From the NCBI GenBank assembly GCA_003117195.1, contig BDSI01000044.1:251952-315951 (forward strand): a DNA stretch of 64,000 nt, given 5' to 3'. Below are positions 45,331 through 57,418 of the stretch, one piece after another. Made by a program: the position numbers and the translations under genes. A model generated the notes under the pieces. It searched no databases, had not been told where the DNA came from, and saw only the letters and a program-made list of their open reading frames with translations. Origin of the DNA: Eudorina sp. 2006-703-Eu-15. Lineage: Eukaryota > Chlorophyta > Chlorophyceae > Chlamydomonadales > Volvocaceae. The stretch's first letter is position 1. Every line of letters starts with the position of its first letter.

Positions 45331-48300
45331 ATGTCGCGCGCGACCGCCCCGCCAACCGGCGCGCTTCTGCCGGAACCAGCGGGCCTGCGGGCCCCCAGCC
45401 GAGGCCGCCGAGGGCCGCACCGCAACCCACCCATGCGACCCTTCAGCGGGCCACACGGCAGCGGGCCCCGCGGTGGCTCCTACCACTCCACCGCACCTCC
45501 CCGCCAGGCCGGGCCCAACCAGGCCGTGAGCCCAGCAGCTGCCGCCGCGGCGTCCCCTCGGCGGCCCGCGACCGCCGGCGGCGGCGGCGGCGGCAGGGTC
45601 GGTTCAGCAGTACCGTGTTACAGCGCCCGCGGATGGCCGGGGGCCCCTCAGCTGGCCTCAAGCTCCTCCCCCTCGGCCGCCGCCGCCGCCTTCCCCCGCC
45701 GCGGCGACGTCGCCGCGGCCGCGTACCTCGGGCCCAGCGGCGGCGACGCTGCCATTGGTGGGCCTTACCAGACCCATGGGTCGCCCCGCACCTTTTCCCA
45801 CGTGCGGCCCCCGGCGGGGGGGCTCGGCCAGTGGCCCCACCATCACCCGCACCACCACCCCCACGGCCCCACACGCCACCCGCTCTACGGGAGTCTTGCT
45901 GCCGTACATGGGCACGCGGCCTCCCGGGAGCAGTGGATGGCCGCAGCTCGATTCAGGTGGGTGCTCTCCAGGGGGGGAGGGGGGGTTTGGGAATTGGGGG
46001 GAACGGAAGACTATGCCGTGGGGCGTCAGAACGTCGACGCCGTAGACCTGTGTGATTTTGTTGTGTGTAAAAGGAAGGTTAAACCGTTGTATGCGGGTAT
46101 GGGGGTATGGGTATGGGGGTGTGGGTATGGGGGTGTGGGTATGGGGGTATGGGTATGGGGGTGTGGGTATGGGGGTGTGATTGTTTGGTGTGTATGTCGG
46201 CGCACTGTTACCACAACTGCTACAACCGGGTGGGCGTCGGCGCTGCGTCCCGTTCGCCGGTACGTGCGGTGCCCCGCAGGCTGCAGGCGGTCAAGTCGGG
46301 TGGCGGCGGCGGCGGCTCGGCCGCGGGCGGCAGCGGCGGCCAGCAGGGAGGGGGCGCCCTGCAGGTGGGCTGGGGGGGGGGCTGAGGCCGGGGGCCTGCC
46401 AAGGAGTGGGGTGCGGCCCGGTGTATCCGGGTTGGCGCCGACAGCTGGGGTTAGTAAAGGGATGGGCGCGCTTGGGGGGTCCCGGTTGAAACGGCCGCCC
46501 CATTATTGAGGTCGGCGGGGGACTGGTCGGGTTGAGGAGGGGCTGGGCGGGTGGGTGGGAGGGCGGGTGAGGGAGTTGCAGACCGGTGGGAGTGATGGCC
46601 GCGCTGACTGCCGTACAGGAGTGAGGCCAGGCGACTGGGGGTCAACCTGTGCGCCCACACACCCTCCCGCCCTCCCTCCCCTTCCCCCCCTCCCCCCCCC
46701 GCTGCCCAGGTGGGCTCCCTGGTGGAATATGAGAAGAACGACCGCGACGTGTTGGCGGTGCTGGTGGCTCCCGACGGCAAGAAGAACTGGTTCGCGGTGG
46801 ACCAGGTGGGGGCTGAGGAGGGGGGGGAGGAGGGGGGGCTGAGGAGGGGGGGGAGGAGGGGGGGCTGAGGAGGGGGGGGAGGAGGGGGGGCTGAGGAGGG
46901 GGGGCTGAGGAGGGGGAAGGGGGGAAAAGGGGGGAGCCCGCTATGGGGGGCAGTGGGGGCTATAGGAAACAAGAGGACGGCGGTAGAACGGTGTGGAGGA
47001 CGGGCCGCCGCCCCTCACCACTCGCCCAGCCAACACCCCCGGCTCAGCGATATGTCTCTTACCGCGTCACCGGCCTTGTGGGGGTTACTTACCCCACCCC
47101 TCTTCCCCTCCCGCCCCCTCCCCCCCTCCCCTCCCGCCCCCTCCCCCCTTGCCCCCTCTCCCCCCTCCTCCCCCTCCCCCGGTCTGTCCCCCCCCCCAGT
47201 CGGGACGGCGGCAGTCCATCACCCCCAAGCAGGTTCACCTGGTGCTGCCGGGTGGTGGCTACACGGAGGCGGATGTGGCGGCCTTCGCTGCGGAGGCGGA
47301 GGGGGCGGACTTGTCGCTGATGGAGATCGCCTGGGAGATCGCGGGTGGGGGGGGCAAGGGGGAGGGGGGGGAGGGGGGCAAGGGGGAGGGGCAAGAGGGG
47401 TTCAGATCACAGGCTACGGGTGCGGATGTCCCAACTAAGGTGAGGCGAGTCAGGGTCCCGACTGAGCTGCGGAGGGCGACCTTCGCGCCCAACCTGCTCC
47501 AACCTGCTCCAACCTGCTCCAACCTGCTCCAACCTGCTCCAACCTGCTCCAACCTGCTCCAACCTGCTCCGGCCTGTGCATGAAGGGCGCCTCACCAAGG
47601 CGCTGCTGCATTGCGGCCCCCCGCACCCGCACCCGCGCCCGTCCCGCCGCGCCGCGCAGCCGAGTCGGGCGCGCCCCTGGAGCTGAAGGAGCTTGCAAGC
47701 CTGCTGTACGACGATACGGCACCCAAGTCCCTGTACGTCACCCACCGCATGCTGCAGCGCGACACGCTGTACTTCAAACCGGTGAGGGCTCACAGCGGCA
47801 CGAGGTCGAGGTCGAGGGTGGGCCAAATTGAAGAAAGATATAAACCCAAAGAACAGGCCCAGGCACACCCAGAAAAAACAGCATACTTACGCGGCGATGT
47901 ACCTGCATAGCAATGGAAAACGAGAGACCGCGCGCGGGCGCGCGGCGGCGCGGCCGCGCTGCCGCCGGTGCAGTAGCAAGCAACGAGCGGACCCGACCCA
48001 ACCGAGGGTGGGCGTGTGAGGGCTGTTGCGTCGACTGCGATCTCTAGGGGGGGGGGCCGCGCGCTCGCATGTTGTGGCGGCGGGAGCCGCTCTGACCCAT
48101 GGGTCAGTGACACCTCCCGGGGTACCCATTAGAATGAGACCCGCGGGGTGACCGACTCAGGTTCGCAGATGCACACACACGCGGACGGCGTCGCTCCCGC
48201 TTTCGTCCTTTCCACCCCACCCCACCCCACCCCACCCCACCCCACCCCACCCCACCCCACCCCACCCCACCCCTCCAAATGCCTACAAATATGTCTACCA

Positions 48301-51300
48301 ACTTCCTATACCCTCCTCCAAACACACATCTGAACAGGCGCCCAAGGCCGGCCCCATCGGTCCCTACCTTCCGCGCACCGCCGAGGAGGTGGCGGCGCTG
48401 CGGCGGCAGCAGGAGGCGGCGGAGGCCGCCCGCGCGGCGGCGGAGGCGTGGCGGGCGGCGGTGACGGCGGCGCGCGCCGCCAAAACCCGGGCGCAGCAGC
48501 CCAGCGCCGACGAATGGCGGTCGGGGCCCTTCGCGGACCGCATCGCCGCACTCACGGCGGTGGCCCTCGCGCCCTCCGCCGGCGGTGGCGGCGGCGGCGG
48601 CGGCCCGTCGTCGCCTTTCGGCGGCGCGGGGACCCGCGGGGCCGCCGCTGACGCGGCAGCCACGCAGCTGGCCCTGGCCTCCCTGCAGTTGGCGGGGGGT
48701 GGCAGCCGGGCGGACCCCGACGCGGCGGCGGAGCTGCTGATTGCGATCGGGGCGCTCCGCCGCCACGAGCCACTGTCGCTGCTGCGCCGGGGGTTGGCGC
48801 TCAGCACGCCGCCGGAGCACGAGCGGGCCGCGGAGGTACGACATACACACACACGCACACACGTGGGGCTGTTTAGAACCCACGTGTATGCGTGTGCCAT
48901 TAGTATGTACGGACTCCGCGACCAGCCGCGTGTGTTGCTGAGTATTGCTCCCAACTCGTCCCATCTCATCCCATCTCCTCCTGCCCTCCGGCCGCAGGCG
49001 CTCCTGGCCTCCCCACCCCCCGACCCCGACGCGGCCGCCCGGGAGGACCTGACCCACCTGCCCGTGTTCACCATCGACGACGCCACCACCACCGAGGTGG
49101 ACGACGGGCTGTCCCTGGAGCGGTTGCCGGGCGGCGCCGGGATCCGGATCTGGATCCACGTCGCGGACCCCACCCGCTGGATCCAGCCCGGATCCGACCT
49201 GGACGTGGCGGGCCGCGCACGCACCCGCACGCTGTACCTGCCCTGGGGCTCGCTGCCCATGTTCCCGCGGCAGCTGGCGGAGGGGCCGTTCAGCCTGCGG
49301 TCGGGCGAGGTGAGGGCGCGGTGGAAGCGAAACCCGCGCGCATATTTTGAAAACTATAAAATTCTTAAATTTTAAAATTGTAAAATTTGATATTTTTAAA
49401 AATTAACCGCGCGCCTCCTAAGCGACGCCGCGTTGGGTCTGGAGCTCTGGTCCGCGCGGGGTCTGTACCGTTGAGAGAAACGTTGAGGCCACCCTGTCCC
49501 GCCATCTGTGTTCGGTGAGAATTACCGGTGTGGCACATCAAATGCAATGGTCTTGAGACCATGCTGACACGTGGGCGCGACCGGCCACGTGCCGATGTGT
49601 CTGTCGTACTGGCAGGTGTGCGACGCCATGAGCGTGAGTGTGGTCCTGGGCAAGGACGGCTCCCCGGAGCGGCCCCGTGTCGTACCCAGTCGCGTGAGGG
49701 TGAGCCACAAGCTCACGTACGACCAGGCGGACCGGGTCCTGGCGGCGGCGGCGGCGGCGGCGGCAGCGGAGGCGGAGGCGGCAGGGGCGGGGGAAGCGGC
49801 GGGGGCGGCGGAGGCAGCGGAGGGCGCTGCTGAGGTGGCTCTGGACGCGGCGGCGGTGTCCGACCTCGTTGCGCTGCAAGAGGCGGCGGTGGCCAGGTGG
49901 GGGGGTGGGGGGGTTGGGGTGGGGTGGGGTGGGGTGGGGTGGGGTGGGGTGGGGTGGGGTGGGGTCAGGGGCATCAAGGCTTGGCTTCGGGTGGAGGTTG
50001 GAGGGGGTGCTTGGTGGGGAGGCGGGCCTTCGCAGAACGCGCATGCGTAGGCTATGTGTTATATATGTAATATGCATCGTAATATGCATCTTGGATGTGT
50101 GTGTGCGTGTGTGTGTACATGTGTGTGTTTTTATGCAGAAGGAGACTATGACAATCCGTCGCTGTATAACTCTCTGCCTCAGCCCCTCCCCGCGTCCACG
50201 AAATCCGCCGGCCTAGCCCCCTAACCCCTTCCCCCCGCACCGGGGTACCATGTATTTTGTCTTGCCTGTTTTCTGTTACGTCGTGTTCTTCCGATCTCAC
50301 GTAATTCCCCTTGCGTTTGCCCTGTGCTCCCTGCCCGCCGTCGCCGCCTGCTTCCGGCCAGGTGAGTGCTGGTTGAAGGTTTCTCAGTGTAGTCCTGTAG
50401 TGCCGTGGTGGGGTTGACTCGGGTGGGGGGGTCGGGTGGGAGGTACACTCGCATGGCAGCGCAGTGTTCTCTTTTCTCCGTCAGCTTACTCCGTCAGCTT
50501 TACAGCAACTATGCTAACTTACAATCTATAAATAAGACTAAGCTCCTTTCACCTTACTATTCGACTTTTAGGTTGACGTTGGGAGCTAGGGCTCTTGTGC
50601 ATTTTAACAGCCGCCAGCGTTCCGACACTTCAGCGGCCGCGTGGCCGAACTGGCATTAGGCAGATTTCTTTCGATTCGATGTTAATTACTTCAGTCACTA
50701 TTTGCCAAGGCCTACAAGGTGGACGTCGTCACTTCGCTGGAGATCCTGGTACAGTCGAGTCTTTGTCGGATATTCGCTCTGGCAGCAGCGCAGTATAAAT
50801 ATGTCTACCAAGTTCCTACAACCCTCCCCCCGGCCCCTAACCCCCACCCCCCTCCCCCGGCCCCTAACCCCCACCCCTCTCCCCCGGCCCCTAACCCCCA
50901 CCCCCCTCCCCCGGCCGCTAACCCCCACCCCCCTCCCCCCGGCCCCTAACCCCCACCCCCCTCCCCCCGGACCGCAGACGCGTCTACCGAGAGGCCCGCG
51001 GCTGCATCGAGATCCCGCTGCCGGAGGCCAAGATCCATGTGCCGTACTCGCATCTGGATCGCGCCCGCCCCGCCGTCACCATCACGCGCATCAGTCAGTG
51101 GGAGAGCGCCTCCCGGGCCCTGGTGGCGGAGATGATGATCCTGGCGGGGGAGGCGGTCGGCACCATCGGTAGGTGCCGTACAATCTCGTACATGTACAGC
51201 TCACATGAGATCTGCCCACGGGAGCGGGAGCCCGCTCATGAGGAGATTTGATCACTGGGCGGGCGAGGGGAGGGGGATCAATAACACCCGTCTGTTGCAA

Positions 51301-52899
51301 CCCGCGGCCTGTCGACGGCCCCCTCCCGCCACATGCCTCCTCCTCCCGCCACATGCCTCCTCCTCCCGCCACATGCCTCCTCCTCCCGCCACATGCCTCC
51401 TCCTCCCCACAGGCGCCGAGGCCGCGCTGCCGCTGCCGTACCGCGGCCAAGACACGCCCGAGCTTCCCCCCGCCGCCGCCCTGGCCGCCCTCCCCGAGGG
51501 CCCCTGCCGCGGCTTCGCGCTCAAGCGCTGCATGACCCGCTCCACCGTGGGGCCGGAGCCCAGCCGCCACGCCTCCCTGGCGCTTGACGCCTACGTGCAG
51601 TTCACCTCCCCCATCCGGCGCTACGCCGACATGCTGGCGCACCACAACCTGAAGGCCTGGCTGCGGGGGGAGCCGCTGCCCTTCTCCGCGGCGGAGATCG
51701 AGGCGGCGGTGGCGGCTGCGGGCGAGGCGGGCAGGGAGCTGGGCGGCGCGGAGCGGGAGTCCGAGAACTACTGGTTGGCGGGTGAGGGTGGGGCCCGGGT
51801 GGGGTGGGGTGGGGTGGGGTGGGCCCGGGGTGGGGCCAGCGCGACGACGAGATGGGGTAGGGCAGGACGGGGAACTGGCGGGCTGTTATTGAAGGGTTTA
51901 ACGGTGGACCCCGCGGGCCAGGATGGGGCGGCGCGTGCCCGGGGGGGGGGGCTTGCGTGCGGCGCGGGGTTGGGTTTCGGCTTGCCGCCCGCACCTTGCT
52001 GCCGTACTGGTTGATGGCACAGGTTAGATGGCGGGGCCCCCGGGGGGGACTCACGTGGAAAAAGCTTCGTGGTGCACGGAGGCCGGACTGTTCTTGCCGT
52101 GCGTTGCCGTACCCAACCACCAGCTTACAGCGAACATCGCGCAGGGGAGGGCGGGCCAGGTCGTCCGTCGGACGTCTTGCCGCCCTTCCGACTTGCCGCG
52201 GCCTCTCCCGCCCTCTGGCACACCGCTGCGCCCCTGGTGCTACCCCGTCCCTTGCACACCTCTCCCCGCACCTTACCACGCACTCTTCCTACCACCCACC
52301 CACCCACCCACCCACCCACCCAGCGCGCCCGCCCGCCGCACACATAACCCTACATCGCCTGTCGCGCTGCCCACCTTTCCTTCGCGGCTCAGTCCTCCTA
52401 ACCACCCTAGGTACCAACCATGGCACATTGACCTTCCCCCTGCTCCTGACCCTCCCCTCCCCTTTCGGGTATTTTCATTCTTCAATTTAACCCCTCCCCT
52501 CCCCTCCCTGGCGCAGAGTACCTCCGCGTCAACTGGGGCGCCGACTACCCGGCCATGGCCCTGGGCTGGCAGCGCGAGGAGCTGCAGCTGGCGGCCTTCC
52601 TGCTGGAGCGGGAGGGGCTGGAGGTGGTGGTGCGGGTGCCGCATGGCGCCGCCTTCGCGCCCGGGGACCATTGCGTGTTGGCGCCCTCCGAGGTAAACCC
52701 CGCGACCGGGTTCTACCGGTTCTACATCGCGGGGTGGACGTCGGGGCGGGCTGTGCAGGGGGATGATGAGGAGGAGGAGGTTGAAGGGGAGGGGGAAGAG
52801 GCGGGAGGAGAGGAAGGTGAAGGGGAAGAGGGGGAGGAGGAGGAGCAGGAGCAGCAGCAGGAGGAGGGGAGGGCGGTCGCGGTGGGGACGGCGGCGTGA
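45331..52899 (+). CDS. RNR1: Organellar RNase II/R-family 3'-5' exoribonuclease
   Basis: Eleven in-phase exons: 45331-45956, 46280-46364, 46710-46805, 47200-47344, 47660-47781, 48338-48835, 48998-49309, 49616-49896, 50978-51168, 51413-51781, 52517-52899; about 1035 residues. The RNB catalytic core starts at FTIDDATTTEVDDGLS, whose Asp residues bind the metal. It continues with IWIHVADPTRWI, TLYLPWGSLPMFP, the SHKLTYDQAD segment, MILAGEAVG and FTSPIRRYADMLAHHNL. The layout matches plant RNR1, which processes chloroplast and mitochondrial RNAs; the bacterial RNase R S1 domain is not obvious. The N-terminus (MSRATAPPTGALL...) is Arg/Ser/Pro/Gly/Ala-rich without acidic residues for over 100 positions, consistent with an organelle transit peptide. 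Unusual features are Ala-rich insertions in exons 6 and 8 and a strongly acidic Glu/Gln C-terminal tail. Confidence 0.9.
47490..47572 (+). repeat. AACCTGCTCC decamer array
   Basis: About eight exact 10-bp units in RNase intron 47345-47659. Confidence 0.97.
47820..47990 (-). repeat. Dispersed repeat B, copy 2 (RNase intron)
   Basis: Minus orientation reads CCATTGCTATGCAGGTAC, CGCCGCGTAAGTATGCTG, then GGGTGTGCCTGGGCC and a T-rich tail. It lies in intron 47782-48337, antisense to the host gene and upstream of a repeat A copy. Confidence 0.8.
48280..48312 (+). repeat. Intron repeat A, copy 7
   Basis: CTACAAATATGTCTACCAAC then TTCCTATACCC. It ends about 25 nt before the RNase acceptor at 48337, and the left part borders a (CCCCA)n tract. 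Confidence 0.85.
50774..50820 (+). repeat. Intron repeat A, copy 8
   Basis: GCTCTGGCAGCAGCGCAG, TATAAATATGTCTACC, AAGTTCCTACAACCC. It lies in RNase intron 49897-50977, about 155 nt before the acceptor and followed directly by a C-rich minisatellite. Confidence 0.88.
50825..50970 (+). repeat. 28-bp C-rich minisatellite
   Basis: About five units of CCCGGCCCCTAACCCCCACC plus CCCCTCCC, running up to the acceptor of RNase exon 9. Confidence 0.95.
51323..51412 (+). repeat. 17-bp minisatellite CCTCCTCCCGCCACATG
   Basis: About five units that form the whole 3' end of RNase intron 51169-51412, including the polypyrimidine tract. Confidence 0.95.
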
Positions 52900-53947
52900 G
52901 GGACGCTTTGGGAGAAGGGGGGGAAGCCAAACCCCGGCGCGAACCGGGGCACACCCAGCGGTAGTGAGAATATTTTGGCGAGGTACCTGCATGACACATT
53001 GGAAACTGCGACGTGGCAAGTACGCGCGGCGGCGCGGCCGCGTTGGGGGATGCACGTGGCAGTTTGGGGCGTCGATGGTGGTATGTGCCGTACTCGTGGG
53101 TTGGGTGCCTTGGAACGGGGGAACTTGGGTGATATGGGGCGGGTGGGGCTTCGGCGCGTGGGGTTCAAGCGTTCAACGGCCCCACAAGACAAGCTCAGAG
53201 CGATGGGGTTGAAGCGAAAACTCGGGGGCTGGTGGGTTGGTGTGCGGCAGCCGTGTAGGTGGGTCGGTAGGTGGGCAGGGAGGAGAGGCGGTGGATTGGA
53301 GGTGGTGTCGAGGAGTTGGCATCTTTGCGGGCAGGCAGCACGGTGCCCCTCCCTGGTGGTCTTGGGTTGGGAGCTTGGGTTGGGTTGGGTTGGGTTGGGA
53401 GCTTGGGTTGGGTCTTAGGTTGGGACTCCCAACCCAACTTTGGAGGGGGCGGGTGGAGGTACGAGAGTTTGAGCAGTGAGCTGGCGGTGTTGGTTGGGTG
53501 CATCCAACATGGGGGGCTGCTGCATCGCGTGTACTTGGTCCCTCTTTGTCTGTCCCTGAGAGCGTGCGGTTGGTTAAGGGTCTTGATGACCGGACCCCTG
53601 GGCCCGACAAGAGCAGGCGTCCTTGCTGTGCTTCACGCGCCGTCTGGAGGCTGCCAGACAAATTTTTATTTATCATGCATGACTTCTCTACAATCTTAAA
53701 TCTATAGAAGGATGGCGCGCAAAGGTGTACCTTAGGATGAGCACAGAAGCAGCGCGCAACGCACTAAAGCAAGCAATATCACACGTGCAACGGTTTGATT
53801 GAAGTGCAACTCGATTATGATATCGGTCAGAAATTCTTACTGACCACATACTGAAATTGGAAGGTCACTTCTTGACTACTAACGTTGTACGACATCATCG
53901 GAGCCAGATAACTTGCACTCCCGACGTGCAGCAGATACTTCAGAACA
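52900..53947. other. Downstream region of the RNase gene
   Basis: No exon recognised. Contains repeat B copy 3 (52925-53050), a (GGGTT)n run at about 53371-53425, and lower-GC sequence from 53650 that should include the 5' region of the next gene. Confidence 0.4.
52925..53050 (-). repeat. Dispersed repeat B, copy 3 (diverged)
   Basis: Minus orientation reads CATGCAGGTACCTCGCC, then CCGCTGGGTGTGCCCCGG. The CACGTAAGTA part is replaced by AAAATATTCTCA. It begins about 26 nt past the RNase stop and so is probably transcribed. Confidence 0.65.
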
Positions 53948-54552
53948 ATGGCGATTTCACTACATCGAAGTGCGCTAGGTCGCTGCGCAGCGCCACGGCC
54001 TCAGCCTGTTCGGCGCGTGGGCCTGGTGGCTCCGCGGCAGCAGGTGTGCAAGCCATGCCGGGCTATCGAAATCGACTTCAGCGATCCTGACACGCAAATC
54101 AGCCTTGCTGGTATGGTTCTTGGTCTTGTTGCTGGACTTGGTGCGCCGATCTGGTACATCAACCGTGCGGAAAAGGACGAGGAGCGCCTGGAGGAGCTCC
54201 GTGCACTTAACCGCGCGACCTTCGCCGAGACCGGCGAATACATGAGCGAGGTAAGAACATTGCGTTATTCTCATTTCTTCTTTCATCTGCGATTTATTTG
54301 GGGTCAGCAAATGTGTGGTGGTCGTCGAGCAATGGTCGTCAGGGCTTGCGGGTGGCACTGTTTGAGTTAAGCTTGAATAAAACATTCCCATGTTCCCGAT
54401 CATTCGCGACCGTGCTTGGGTATAGAAGTGAGGTCCCGTGGGGTGCGTTGCCAAACTTTCTCCCCGGTTACCCCGCGCCTCCACAGGACGAGATTTCCAA
54501 GATCCGGAAACCAAAGTGGACTGACCGCCGCGAGTGGGTCGACGACGACTAG
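53948..54552 (+). CDS. Small single-span membrane protein, probably chloroplast
   Basis: Two in-phase exons, 53948-54250 (GTAAGA donor) and 54487-54552, giving 122 residues. The first 45 or so residues (MAISLHRSALGRC...) are rich in Arg, Ala, Ser and Pro with no acid, like an algal chloroplast transit peptide. Next come IDFSDPDTQISLAG, one hydrophobic helix (AGMVLGLVAGLGAPIWYI) and a strongly charged tail (NRAEKDEERLEELRALN, ..., WTDRREWVDDD). The pattern suggests a thylakoid or envelope protein with a soluble charged tail. I do not recognise a named family; it looks like a conserved protein rather than a chance ORF. The ATG at 53948 is the first in frame. Confidence 0.75.
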
Positions 54553-56705
54553 GCGTGCCCGGTTGTGGAGGCCCCACAAGGGTCACAGTTTTGTTGTGCA
54601 TGTGATTATACCTGGTGTGAAGTGCACCGCCTGCAAGGGGTCTACCGGTGCGTATTGTACCATATCTTTCGGGAGCCGCAGCCCGCCGTGGAGCGGGTCT
54701 TCAGTTTGTGGCTGGTCGGTGTAGGCTGGCGTTGCCCTGCGCAACAATGATGAACCATGGGTCGGTGTATTCCCCTACCCGGCCATAGCGCGGGTGCGTG
54801 GCATGCCGTATTGCGGGACTAGGGTTTTTTGTCTCTTCGGTGGACGGATGCAGATGCGGTGGGAAGCAAAAATCGTCGCACCTCGAATGGGCTACCGGAA
54901 GGAGAGAAGATGCCTGACGATGGGTGCAGCGACAGGTTTTTCTGCTCCCAAACCTGGCGCATCGGCAACGGCCGGCAAACGCCACATTCGACAACCTGCG
55001 TGGCCTTTGGTCGCCTCGGGTTGCTGGGTTGCTGGAAAATTGTAAATGAGTCGATGCACTATCCGGTCACAGATCCGGCCGGCCACAATCCAGTCTGACT
55101 GGGCTGAGGTCAGCGGGGCGCATGCGCCCTTGGTTGCCTTCTTGCTCAACTCCTGAAACAGCCAAGACCTTTCAATAGCAGCCGCCAGCCACTTGACCAG
55201 ACGGTCAGAACTTGATCCCCCAAGACGTATTGCCGGGTCACACACACCATTCCAGGTACACGTACACACACACAGCCTCTTAGCACACACGCCGCCTGTC
55301 GCGCAGGACGCCTTGCTCCGCGCGCGGTTCAGTTCTCTTGATACACACATCTGAAGCGTACCATATATACAGTGCAGCGATACCGTATATGGCCCCTAAC
55401 AACACAACAGCAGGCAGCCGCGACGCATCCGTACATCAGCATCCATCTTCTCCAACCCCACTTCTGGTGACACATAACCACACACACACACACATACACG
55501 CGCCACAAACTAACCTTCCTACCTCATCTGAAAACGACCCAACGGGCCACGTGTCATTGCGTCATCGCGGCACCTGCCCCCAAAGCTCTGCTCCAGTCGC
55601 GTCGCGTTCCTCTCCCGGCTGCCCAGCCCCCCGGACGTGCCCTGGTGCGGCCTCCCCCAGGCACCCTGCGCTTACATGCACATCCGCTTTCACCGTTTCT
55701 ACAGCTCCTAAACACATTTCAGGTGGGAGGGATCAATCTGGGGACGTAGCCGTCCGCCAGCCAGCCAGCCAGTCATTGGTACCATCGAGAGGCAGCCGGC
55801 ATCCTGCCTCGATACCGGTCAGATAACTAACAACTCGCCACGTCGGCCGTGTCATGCGTTGACGGGGTTACCATTCGGCTTGAGCACTTGAGAGCGAGCA
55901 TTCCAAAATCATATCACCAATCATGTAAAAGACTGAGCTGCCGCGTGTGCGGCCGCGAGAGAAAGACACATACACAAACAGTGACGGTAACTGGTCTGGG
56001 TCGGGCGGTAATTTCTTCGCTACCGGTAAACGCACAGCTACGCCCACCCAGCGCCCCACAGCTCCGGCGCTGCTGCGACGCCGCTGGGGCGCAGAAGCGA
56101 AATCGACGAATGCGGCTTGGCATCGGGACTCCTTGGCTTTCCCCCTCTATCTGCACCGCGCGCCGCCCACAACCGCCAGTAACTGCACCACCACCGACCG
56201 CACTGGCATCAGGCAAAGCCAGACCATTCAGTTCCTGCCGGGATATCAGTGAGTGGGTGCCTGATCTCGCGCTCAGCATCCGTCCCTGACAGTAAACTGC
56301 CCATCAGCCAGCAAATGCCAGCCACAGTCTAACCTACCAGTACCCCACCAGCCAGCTTACCAGCCAACCTCCTGTGCAAACCCTGAGCACACTCTAGGGC
56401 ATAGGCCGTTCCCACCGCCCCCTAAAGCCTGCACCACGCGATCGCCCAGCACCGCGAACCCGCGCCGAACCTCGCCCTGTCCCCACCGCCCATTGGGACC
56501 CCGGCCGAGGCAGCGCAGCTCAACACAAACGTCACCGAGGCTCTGAGGTCGGATACCAGGGAGCCCGCATGACCAGCAGCGGCAGCAGCCGCCACCCGTC
56601 CGCCTGGCCGTCAGCTGTTGGCGCCGTTTGCCGCTCCGATGCGGTCCCCCTTCCCCCCTCTGTCCCACTGTCCTCACCGCCATCCTTCCCTCCCCACAGC
56701 CCCAG
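54553..56705. other. Gene-free stretch between the small protein and SIZ gene
   Basis: Convergent 3' region. A plus TGTAA lies at 55041-55045. A minus frame at 54892-55350 has plausible composition but no recognised domain or splice context. CA-rich microsatellite-like runs occur around 55480-55500 and 56829-56848. Confidence 0.35.
55041..55045 (+). terminator. Candidate poly(A) signal TGTAA
   Basis: First TGTAA after the stop at 54552 (about 490 nt). Confidence 0.4.
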
Positions 56706-56710
56706 TTACA
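56706..56710 (-). terminator. Candidate poly(A) signal TGTAA for the SIZ gene
   Basis: TTACA on the + strand, about 710 nt past the SIZ stop in its sense direction. Confidence 0.35.
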
Positions 56711-57418
56711 CACCAGTACATGGGTAACCCTATGCGTCGCCCCCCCCCCCCCGCGCTTGTCTTTGTACCACTTCCACTGCACTTCTTTGTCTTCCCCATC
56801 CATCCCCCGCCATCCACGCCATAAACCCACACACACACACACACACACCGCCCACACACCGCCGCGTCCCGCACTAATGCCCCGCACCGCACCGGTCGCG
56901 GTCCTCGTCGCCCCACAGCCGCCCGCCGACCTCCAACAGCCAAATCAACCCGTGGCTTCCCCGGCTTCCCCCGGGCCCAACCTACACGGCCTGACCGGTG
57001 CGACAGCGGCTCCCGTTCGCGGAGCGGGTCCCGGGTGGCAGCTGGCGCCGTGCGCTCCGCCTGACCCCGCGCCACCGGCGGGTAGCGGCCGGGGAGCCAA
57101 CACAGCGAGGGCACCGCAACGTGCAGGCAGGCACCCGCGCCGCCCTCGAAGGTGCAGCCGCCGCCTTCTCTCCAAAAGAACGTCAGGGCGGCGGCTGCAT
57201 CGCACCTCCGCTGGACAACAAGGGGGCTGGAACCGACCTGCGCGCGCACCTGACTGGAGCGCAGCGCGCGAAAGCCCCGGGGACGCGGCCGCACAACGTC
57301 CCGACCCACCTCCCCGCGCCGACCCAGCGCCGCGACTACCACTACCACACCACAACCACCACAACCACCACCACCCACCCGCCCATCCACATCACCCACA
57401 CCGCAACATCGCCACCCC

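Noticed and set aside
46950..46985. Further copy of intron repeat A (CTATAGGAAAC)
   Set aside because: Only about 10 bases match and the GTCTACC core is absent; likely chance.
54892..55350. 152-codon minus ORF with varied composition
   Set aside because: No recognised domain, no splice context or ATG setting that supports it, and it overlaps the probable 3' UTR of the small chloroplast gene.
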